NCBI GenBank assembly: GCA_027003085.1
Contig: JALWYR010000242.1
Coordinates: 1 to 11,106 of the forward strand
Source of the DNA: Flavobacteriales bacterium
GTDB lineage: Bacteria > Bacteroidota > Bacteroidia > Flavobacteriales > Flavobacteriaceae
Direction: 5' to 3'
DNA: 11,106 nt
Positions 4,847 to 11,106 of this stretch are shown one piece after another. Both the position numbers and the translations under genes were made by a program. Numbering within the stretch: position 1 is the stretch's first letter; each line of letters starts with the position of its first letter. The notes under the pieces are model-generated. The model saw only the letters and a list, made by a program, of their open reading frames with translations, had not been told where the DNA came from and made no database searches.

Positions 4847-5100
4847 TTGCGGAAACCCGTTTCCTCACGGCGTTGCAGCAGCCATCACTTTATGCTTCCT
4901 GCAACGCCAAGCCGCGCCCGCCGGGCTGTCCGCTTAAATTCGCCTCGGGCTGCTCTTGGCCCGCAATGCGTGGCGGTGCGGCTTCCCACTGTCAGCCACC
5001 CCGCCACGGCGGGCCGGCGGCAGCCCTTCGGCTCATACCGCTCCCATCCCTGGCGCTTTATGGCGCGCGATAAATCGCGCTTGAATATCGAACACCGAAC
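4847..5100. repeat. Structured GC-rich tail of the palindromic repeat
   Basis: Non-coding sequence continuing from the palindrome. It contains GGAAAC-CC-GTTTCC (4851-4864), a perfect 10-bp stem GGCGTTGCAG/CTGCAACGCC (4869-4878, 4899-4908) with a 20-nt loop, and GCGCGAT-AA-ATCGCGC (5065-5080). CGGGCTGTCCGCT (4922-4934) recurs at 11066-11078 after copy 2, so this tail probably belongs to the repeated unit. Its right boundary is unclear; the short CGAACACCGAACAACCGA repetition near 5089-5106 may mark it. Confidence 0.6.
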
Positions 5101-5139
5101 AACCGATTTAAGATTTCCGATTTGCGTTCTCCTACTGCA

Positions 5140-5426
5140 AACCTTGAAGGCGAAACCGCGCAGCGGGTTCGCCGCTTCCCGAGGAGACCGAAGGACTCCG
5201 AGGGCCGCGAAGCAAGACCAACGGCGAAGCGAAGCGGAGCCGGAAGGGCTTGCGAAGCTGCGAAGGGAGACAAACGCGAAGCCGAAGCCAGAGCGTGCCG
5301 GCTCCCGGAGCACCGGAGCGAGACCGTCAGGGCTCGCGGAGGGCGGAACAAGACAAGGCGTTGCCTTTGGCACAGGCCCCGGGAAGCCGAAGGCTTGTGG
5401 AGCCGTGGAGAAGCCCGAAGGGCTTC
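5140..5426. repeat. GAAG-rich, strand-biased segment with short hairpins
   Basis: By eye the plus strand holds about fourteen GAAG but only two CTTC, mostly as CGAAG or CCGAAGG, in irregular spacing. Short perfect hairpins occur, the clearest GAAGCCC-GAA-GGGCTTC (5410-5426) near the 3' end of tsaD. Long frames stay open on both strands, but they read as Arg/Ala/Glu- or Ser/Pro/Phe-rich low-complexity peptides, and some run into tsaD. I therefore call it non-coding repetitive DNA. Whether it is transcribed is unknown. Confidence 0.55.
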
Positions 5427-5450
5427 GAAACGCCATAAAAAAAATGTTTC

Positions 5451-6488
5451 CTACATATCCCACCGCGGCTTGGGCGTGAGTCGAAGGTCGTCGAAAAGGC
5501 CGCGTTGATATTTCAAATAGCCGGTGATGGCAATCATAGCCGCATTGTCGCCCGTGTATTCAAAGCGGGGAATGTACAATTCCCATCCTTCGGTGCGGGC
5601 AAGTTCCTCCAAGCGTTCGCGCAGCCCGCGATTGGCCGAAACACCGCCACCCACTACCAGGCGCCGGACGCCGGTTTGTGCAACGGCTTGGCCTATTTTG
5701 TCGGTTAGAATCTCAATGATAGTATGCTGCACCGATGCGGCAATGTCGGCCAGGTTTTGCCGGATAAATTCCGGGTTCTCCTTCTGTTTTTTTTGTAGGA
5801 AGTACAAGATGGACGTTTTCAGTCCGCTAAAACTGAAATTCAGTCCTTCGACCTTGGGTTTGGGAAAGCGGAAAGCCGTGGGATTTCCTTGGTGTGCCAG
5901 CCGGTCGATTTCCGGGCCGCCGGGGTAGGGGAGGCCGATGATTTGTGCCGTTTTGTCGAAGGCCTCGCCTACGGCGTCGTCCAGGGTTTGGCCCAAAACT
6001 TGCATATCGAAATAATCGCGCACCAGCACGATTTGCGTATGCCCGCCGCTGATGGTCAGTGCCAGAAAAGGAAACCGCGGCGCACGGCCCGAAGCATCAT
6101 CGATGAAATTGGCCAAAATGTGGGCTTGCATATGATGAACGCCTATCAGTGGAATGTCCAAAGCCATACTCATAGATTTGGCAAACGACAGCCCCACCAA
6201 TAGCGAACCTTGAAGGCCGGGTCCGGCGGTTACGGCCACTGCCGTTAGTTCTTGCGGCGTGATGCCGGCTTGTTTTAGCGCCGTATCCACCGTGGGCACA
6301 ATATTTTGCTGATGCGCACGCGAAGCCAGTTCGGGAACCACGCCACCGTATTGGCGGTGCACTTCCTGGGTGGCAATAATATTGCTGAGCATCCGGCCGC
6401 TGTGCAAAACGGCGGCCGATGTTTCGTCACAAGACGATTCAATGCCCAGAATCAGAATATCTTTCTTAATTTTGTTCAACGCTAGCAT
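5451..6488 (-). CDS. tsaD: tRNA N6-threonylcarbamoyladenosine transferase TsaD
   Basis: A 345-residue, full-length TsaD. It transfers the threonylcarbamoyl group from TC-AMP to A37 of ANN-decoding tRNAs, working with TsaB and TsaE after TsaC/TsaC2 makes TC-AMP; all act in the cytosol. Visible motifs are GIESSCDETSAAV (15-27), metal ligands His119 and His123 in HHMQAH, SGGHTQIV (147-154), DDAVGEAFDKTAQIIGLPYPGGP (170-192), NFSFSGLKT (217-225), GGGVSANRGLRERL (280-293) and YTGDNAAMIA (311-320), whose Asp314 should be the third ligand. The start at ATG 6488 touches the tamB ATG head to head; TTG at codon 4 is the only nearby alternative. The divergent tsaD/tamB pairing is common in Bacteroidota. 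Confidence 0.97.
   Translation of the reverse strand: MLALNKIKKDILILGIESSCDETSAAVLHSGRMLSNIIATQEVHRQYGGVVPELASRAHQQNIVPTVDTALKQAGITPQELTAVAVTAGPGLQGSLLVGLSFAKSMSMALDIPLIGVHHMQAHILANFIDDASGRAPRFPFLALTISGGHTQIVLVRDYFDMQVLGQTLDDAVGEAFDKTAQIIGLPYPGGPEIDRLAHQGNPTAFRFPKPKVEGLNFSFSGLKTSILYFLQKKQKENPEFIRQNLADIAASVQHTIIEILTDKIGQAVAQTGVRRLVVGGGVSANRGLRERLEELARTEGWELYIPRFEYTGDNAAMIAITGYLKYQRGLFDDLRLTPKPRWDM
6467..6474 (+). promoter_or_regulatory. -7 promoter box of tamB, inside tsaD
   Basis: TAATTTTG (TAnnTTTG) ends 14 bp before the tamB ATG at 6489, giving a leader of about 8-10 nt. It lies within the first codons of tsaD on the opposite strand. It is the left arm of an inverted repeat, TTAATTTTG (6466-6474) with CAAAATTAA (6496-6504). 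Confidence 0.55.
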
Positions 6489-9400
6489 ATGCCCGCAAAA
6501 TTAAACAAAAAGCGCCGATACGTCCTTGGAAAAATCCTGTTGTGGATTGCGGGTATCTTCGTGGTATTGCTCTTGCTGCTCACCCTTTTGTTGTCCTTAT
6601 CGCCCGTGCAAACCTTTCTGGCCCGTAGGGTCGCAAGCTATGTGGATGCACATTACGGAATAGATGTGGATATCGGACGTATCGAATGGATGCCATCGGG
6701 CAAAACGGTGCTGGAAAACCTTGTGGTGCGCGATCATCACGGCGACACATTGATAGCCGTTCGCCGCTTGCGCGGTTTTATTCTCTCCTACGGAGATTTA
6801 AAGAAAAACCGCGTCCGCTTGGGAAATACTTCGGTCGAAAGTGCACGGCTTTACATTACGCAATATGCCGGCGAAAAAACCGATAATTTGAACCGCTTGG
6901 TGAGCATCATTGATTCCTTGACGGCGGGGCCGTCTTCGGGGAATCCTTTTTTGTTGCATATCAAAAGAGTGGAATTGTCGGATTTCGGTTTTAGGTTGCG
7001 CAATTTGAATATTAAAAATGAAAATTTATACAGTGTTGAGCAATTATCGGGTCGAATCGAGCCCTTTGTAATACGCGGCAAAGAAGTGGAAGCCGTTTTG
7101 CAGGATACTCGTTACCGCGACCTTTACGGATTGGAAGTAAGGGATATGAGTCTGCGTTTTGCCTACGGGCCGGGCCGTATGCTATTTTCGGATTTGCACT
7201 GGGGCACGGAATCTTCGCAAATCAATGGTGATATTCGTTTACATTACACGCGTGAGCAATTGCGCCGCTTTTTCGACGAAGTGGAGTGGAGCGGACGTTT
7301 GCAAACGGATTTATCGGGCGCCGATATGAACCTCATTTTGCGGGATTCGATTTTTGTTCCCGGTGCACGGATAACTTTACGCTCGGACAGCTTGGAAGGG
7401 GTGCTCAACGAGTGGGAATGGAACGATGCGTATATTTCCACTTCGTCGGGTATTCGTTTTGCAGGCGATATGGTGGTGTTCAACCTGATGCAACCCGACA
7501 GTTTGGGCGTTCAACTTTTGGCCGACAGTTTGACAATCGGCTATGCACGTTTGGAAAAAATGATGCCGGGTGTAGTGCACGGAAATATTCCCGCATTTGT
7601 GCAAAATGCGGGCAAGGTTTTTGCGCGCGGGAATCTTGTATATTTTCCGGGACGACTGGAAACACATATGCGTATTAGTAGCCAAGCCGGACGTTTACAA
7701 CCGGATTTGTTTATCCATTTCGATAAAAACAGCGCCTACCGCGGGACCCTCAAAACCGATTCCTTGCATTTGGGCCGGCTTTTCGGACTTACGGAATTGG
7801 GTGTTATCCGTGGCGATTTGCAAATCGACGGACAGGGATTCGACAAACAAACCGCCAGTGCCCGTTTGCAAGGCAAAATCAAGCGTTTGGATTATCGCCG
7901 CTACGCATATCGTAATTTGAATGTTAGCGGCCGTTTGCGGCAAGGTAAATTCGACGGCCGCTTGGATGTGAACGACCCTCATTTTAAGATGAATTTCCAG
8001 GGATTGGTTCATTTCGGCGTGTATGAAAACACTTTCGATTTTACGGCTTCGTTGGACAGCGCCGATTTGTATCGTACCCGTTGGATAAAGTCCGATACAT
8101 TGGCCCGTTTGTCGGGTGTTACACGAATGCGTTTTCACGGAAAAACTTTGGACGATGTGCGTGGGTCCTGGCATTTGGAAAATGTCGATTATGTCAATTC
8201 CTACAATCATTACCACTTGGGTTTTATGGATATTAAAGCCCGCGATACGCTGGGCCGCAGGCGTATCGATATCCGTTCGGACAAAGCGGTAAACGGCTAC
8301 CTTGAAGGAATATTCAGGTTGAATCATTTAGACGATTTGGCCCGTTATGCTTTGGGAACATTATTGCCGCGTTTCAAGCCCGAAAAGCCCTTGCAAGATG
8401 CGTTACGCTTCAATCTTGTGCTGGATGGCAATCTTTTGGAACTTTTGGATCCGCAATTGGAGCAAGTGCGACAAACACGGCTCAAAGGCAAAATCGATGG
8501 AGCCGAAAAATATGTGCACGTGGACGCACAAACCGCTATGGTGCAATACGGATCTACACGTATTTCGGGAGCCCGTATTATTTTGGACAATCAAAATGCC
8601 ATCTACAATTTATATGCCCGTTCCGATTCCATTCGTGTGGGTAATTACCCCGTGCGGGGGTTCCGGGCCATTCATTTGAATATCAATGACACGGTGTTTG
8701 TCAAATCCAAATTTTACGGGGGCGTTACTGCACGCGACACCTTTGACCTGGCCTTGTATTATTTGTCCGATACCGCCAACCGTTGGGCCCTGCGGTTGAT
8801 GCCTTCACGTATCCGGTTCAACGGCCGGCTTTGGCAAACCGGAAACGGTAAGCAAGGTAATGCTCTTTATTATATTCCGCGTCAGGATTCACTCTATATC
8901 GACAGCATCGGATTGCGTAGTGAACCTTCACTGGTAAACATAAATGGTTTTGATACGCCTCATAAGCGGAATATCACGGTGGATGTGCATCATTTTAATA
9001 TGGACAACCTGAAAACCTTAATATCACCGGCCACGTGGGCGGGCAATGCCAACGGTCAAATTATTTTCGGTAAAAGCAAAGGGAACAGTTACTACAACGG
9101 TCGGTTTTCGGTAACCGGATTTCGTTTCAATGATGTGCCTCTGGGTTTGCTCAACGGGGATTTCAGAACCCTGCGCAACAAGGTGATGTTTGTCAATCTT
9201 TACAACCGGCTTGAAGGTGCCGAAAATATCCGTGCTTCGGGTTTTTTAGACTTCGATACGGATGAAATGGATCTAAATTTGCGGAGTAACCGGCTTCCTT
9301 TAACGATTTTATCGCCCTTTTTGAAGGATATATTCGACAGGATACGTGGGAGCACTTCGGGACATATCCAAATGACCGGGGCTTTCGACAATCCACAATA

Positions 9401-10883
9401 TACGGGCCGCCTGAATCTTTTCGGTGCGGGCTTGCGCGTGATTGAACTCAATACCGACTACCAATTCGACGATAACAGTATGATCCGGATCGACAAAGAC
9501 CGTTTTGTGTTTTCGCATACCGGTTTTTCCGATGTAAAATACCGGACGCATGGTTTGCTGGACGGAAAAATCGGTTTTTATAGGTTTTCGGATTGGACAT
9601 TCGACCTCCATATTACGGGCGACCGGCTTTTGGCGCTTGACACGCCCGGCTCCGGCGAGGATCTCTACTACGGTACGGCCTTTGTCAAAGGCGGAGCCGA
9701 CATTACGGGCGATTTGAACAAAATCAAAATCGATGCCCGGCTGCAATCCCAAAAAGGAACGAAAATAAATATCCCGCTTCGCGACGTGGAAACCGTGGGT
9801 GAGGATGATTTTATCAGGTTCTACCGGGCCGACGAATACCGTAAACAAACACAAAACGGCAACATACGCCAAAAGCGTTACTATGAGGGCTTGGAACTGA
9901 ACCTGGACTTGGATATTACCCGTGATGCCGTTATCGACATCGTATTGGACCAAGAGTTTGGTAGCCGCCTGACGGCCAAAGGTGAAGGCATAATGTTGTT
10001 GGAAATAACCACCGCGGGCAAATTCAATATGTGGGGAACCTATCAGGTGGTGGACGGTTACTACGATTTCCGTTACTTGGGCATTATTGACAAACGTTTC
10101 GAAGTGGATGCGGGAAGCACCTTGGCTTGGAACGGCGATCCCTATCATGCTACGCTCAACATACGGGCGGTCTACCATATTCCGGCGGTGGATATTACAC
10201 CCTTGCTTAAAGATGCCGTGGCTTTGCAACAAAAGGTTCCCGTGGATGTGGTGATCAACCTGACGGGCGACCTGATGAAACCGCGTATCGATTTTCAAAT
10301 CGAACTGCCGCAGGCCAACGGCATCATTCGCTCCCAGGCCGAGTATGTGCTTAGCGACCCCGACAAGCGTATGCTCCAAGTGCTTTCGCTGCTCTATTCG
10401 GGCAATTTCATTTCCGAGGATGTCCTTAAACTCAACAGCTTGACCGCCGCCGAAGGTAACCTGTCGGAACGGGTGCTCAGTGTGTTCAATTCCTTGCTGC
10501 AAAACGAAGTGTTCAATGTGAAATTGGATTATGTGCCCGGCCAACAAAACCCGCAAAACAATGTTAAAACCGACAGCCAGGTTGGCCTTACGGTGCAAAC
10601 CAAGGTCAATAAGCGGATTTATATCAACGGCAAGGTGGTGATGCCGGTGGGGCGTTACACCTCGTCGTCGGTATCGGGAGATATCGAGGCCGTTTTGTGG
10701 CTCAACCCCGACGGCACGTATCAATTGCATGTTTACAACAAGCGCACACCCATCGAATATGCCGGTCAGGAGGAGGGCTACACCCAGGGCATCGGACTGC
10801 GCTTCAATACCGATTTCGATACTTTCCGTGAATTGGCCGCCAAATTCGGGTTCCGCATAACCACCGGGGAGGAGAATCAATAG
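6489..10883 (+). CDS. tamB: Translocation and assembly module protein TamB
   Basis: A 1464-residue envelope protein. TamB-family (AsmA-like) proteins form a long hydrophobic-grooved beta-taco bridging inner and outer membranes. They serve outer-membrane protein assembly and/or phospholipid transport, with a BamA-type partner. A basic N-terminus (KLNKKRRY) precedes one membrane helix at about residues 13-36, then 'YGIDVDIGRIEW' (56-67), typical of the first strand of these proteins. The long middle is beta-rich with repeated strand-turn patterns. The C-terminal TamB (DUF490) domain covers about 1050-1450, including 'WNGDPYHATLNIRAVY' near 1213-1228 and 'SGDIEAVLWLNPDGTYQLHVYNK' near 1395-1420. 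It is longer than E. coli TamB (about 1259), as usual in this phylum. ATG 6489 directly abuts the tsaD start. No partner gene lies downstream in the window. Confidence 0.93.
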   Translation: MPAKLNKKRRYVLGKILLWIAGIFVVLLLLLTLLLSLSPVQTFLARRVASYVDAHYGIDVDIGRIEWMPSGKTVLENLVVRDHHGDTLIAVRRLRGFILSYGDLKKNRVRLGNTSVESARLYITQYAGEKTDNLNRLVSIIDSLTAGPSSGNPFLLHIKRVELSDFGFRLRNLNIKNENLYSVEQLSGRIEPFVIRGKEVEAVLQDTRYRDLYGLEVRDMSLRFAYGPGRMLFSDLHWGTESSQINGDIRLHYTREQLRRFFDEVEWSGRLQTDLSGADMNLILRDSIFVPGARITLRSDSLEGVLNEWEWNDAYISTSSGIRFAGDMVVFNLMQPDSLGVQLLADSLTIGYARLEKMMPGVVHGNIPAFVQNAGKVFARGNLVYFPGRLETHMRISSQAGRLQPDLFIHFDKNSAYRGTLKTDSLHLGRLFGLTELGVIRGDLQIDGQGFDKQTASARLQGKIKRLDYRRYAYRNLNVSGRLRQGKFDGRLDVNDPHFKMNFQGLVHFGVYENTFDFTASLDSADLYRTRWIKSDTLARLSGVTRMRFHGKTLDDVRGSWHLENVDYVNSYNHYHLGFMDIKARDTLGRRRIDIRSDKAVNGYLEGIFRLNHLDDLARYALGTLLPRFKPEKPLQDALRFNLVLDGNLLELLDPQLEQVRQTRLKGKIDGAEKYVHVDAQTAMVQYGSTRISGARIILDNQNAIYNLYARSDSIRVGNYPVRGFRAIHLNINDTVFVKSKFYGGVTARDTFDLALYYLSDTANRWALRLMPSRIRFNGRLWQTGNGKQGNALYYIPRQDSLYIDSIGLRSEPSLVNINGFDTPHKRNITVDVHHFNMDNLKTLISPATWAGNANGQIIFGKSKGNSYYNGRFSVTGFRFNDVPLGLLNGDFRTLRNKVMFVNLYNRLEGAENIRASGFLDFDTDEMDLNLRSNRLPLTILSPFLKDIFDRIRGSTSGHIQMTGAFDNPQYTGRLNLFGAGLRVIELNTDYQFDDNSMIRIDKDRFVFSHTGFSDVKYRTHGLLDGKIGFYRFSDWTFDLHITGDRLLALDTPGSGEDLYYGTAFVKGGADITGDLNKIKIDARLQSQKGTKINIPLRDVETVGEDDFIRFYRADEYRKQTQNGNIRQKRYYEGLELNLDLDITRDAVIDIVLDQEFGSRLTAKGEGIMLLEITTAGKFNMWGTYQVVDGYYDFRYLGIIDKRFEVDAGSTLAWNGDPYHATLNIRAVYHIPAVDITPLLKDAVALQQKVPVDVVINLTGDLMKPRIDFQIELPQANGIIRSQAEYVLSDPDKRMLQVLSLLYSGNFISEDVLKLNSLTAAEGNLSERVLSVFNSLLQNEVFNVKLDYVPGQQNPQNNVKTDSQVGLTVQTKVNKRIYINGKVVMPVGRYTSSSVSGDIEAVLWLNPDGTYQLHVYNKRTPIEYAGQEEGYTQGIGLRFNTDFDTFRELAAKFGFRITTGEENQ
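6496..6503 (-). promoter_or_regulatory. -7 promoter box of tsaD, inside tamB
   Basis: The minus strand reads TAATTTTG, identical to the tamB box. It ends 7 bp before the tsaD ATG at 6488. The expected start of transcription is within a few bases of the ATG, so the mRNA would be leaderless or nearly so. The box lies in the first codons of tamB. Confidence 0.5.
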
Positions 10884-10899
10884 CTTTGGTATTTTTTCT

Positions 10900-11106
10900 G
10901 GGCGCCCCGGCGTCCGGTTTCGGTGGCGCCGCCGCGGCGCCTTCGGCGCCGGGCGGGTTTGCCTCTGTCAAACCTGCCGCGGGCTTTGCCCGCCGGCGGC
11001 GCCAGCGCCAAGCGCTTCGGCCGGCGGAGCGCCCTTGCGCGTGGCGGTCCGAAAACCGGCGCCGTCGGGCTGTCCGCTCAAATGCGGCGGCCGCCCGCTC
11101 TTGCCC
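10900..11106. repeat. GC-rich multi-hairpin palindromic repeat, copy 2 (runs off the window)
   Basis: It begins 17 bp after the tamB stop with GGGCGCCCC. The palindrome spans about 10900-11036: TGGCGCCGCCG (10924-10934) answers CGGCGGCGCCA (10994-11004), and a central hairpin pairs 10952-10961 with 10969-10978 around a 7-nt loop. Side hairpins are GGCGCC-TTC-GGCGCC (10936-10950) and GCGGGC-TTT-GCCCGC (10979-10993). Bases 11013-11039 are identical to 4825-4851 (27 bp), and CGGGCTGTCCGCT (11066-11078) is identical to 4922-4934. It is therefore the same repeat family as copy 1, here without an insertion in the loop. Confidence 0.8.

Noticed and set aside
4519..5426. CRISPR array or integron-like array
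   Set aside because: No regularly spaced direct repeats with unique spacers, and no cas or integron integrase genes; the structure is inverted, not directly repeated.
4847..5508. Overlapping long open frames on both strands (up to about 210 codons)
   Set aside because: Stops are rare in this GC-rich repetitive DNA; the peptides are low-complexity, overlap each other, and some run into tsaD. No family is recognisable.
9309..10880. Long minus-strand open frame of 523 codons opposite tamB
   Set aside because: It is the antisense shadow of the well-supported C-terminal TamB domain; its His/Ile/Val-rich translation has no recognisable domain and it has no promoter box.

Overview
The window reads as chromosomal DNA of a Bacteroidota bacterium. 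The evidence is the gene order rpsU–xerC–hpf, a DUF2853 gene, and a divergent tsaD/tamB pair. In addition, seven TAnnTTTG boxes (the phylum's -7 promoter element) lie just upstream of gene starts, and good Shine-Dalgarno sites are not evident. The order within the phylum cannot be settled from this sequence.

Layout. Bases 1-1050 are AT-rich and hold two unrecognised proteins (the first cut by the window edge) plus a possible short remnant; they look like accessory DNA. A strong hairpin terminator at 1052-1079 marks the change to more GC-balanced core sequence. On the minus strand follow a DUF2853 gene (1098-1433), the ribosome hibernation factor hpf (1502-1795), the tyrosine recombinase xerC (1830-2723) and ribosomal protein bS21 (rpsU, 2804-2995). 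A terminator-like hairpin lies between rpsU and xerC. On the plus strand is a YpfJ-type zinc metallopeptidase (3206-4063). It converges on a small three-helix membrane protein (4058-4333, minus). A complete tRNA-Met(CAT) with promoter and terminator lies at 4353-4502.

From about 4519 to 5450 there is no credible gene. This stretch holds a GC-rich, multi-hairpin palindromic repeat (4519-4846) whose central loop contains a roughly 141-bp AT-rich element with terminal inverted repeats, which looks like a MITE. After it come a structured tail and a GAAG-rich, strand-biased segment. A second copy of the repeat starts at 10900, after tamB, and runs off the window. The cores of the two copies appear to be in opposite orientation while the outer flanks keep the same orientation.

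Between the two repeats lie tsaD (5451-6488, minus; tRNA t6A modification) and tamB (6489-10883, plus; envelope translocation/assembly). Their start codons abut as CATATG with no intergenic base, and each promoter box sits inside the other gene.

Taken together, the core genes serve translation (bS21, HPF, TsaD, tRNA-Met), chromosome dimer resolution (XerC) and envelope biogenesis (TamB). The least ordinary material is the palindromic repeat family with its nested element, the GAAG-rich segment and the face-to-face tsaD/tamB promoters. I did not find a convincing new defence or enzymatic system.
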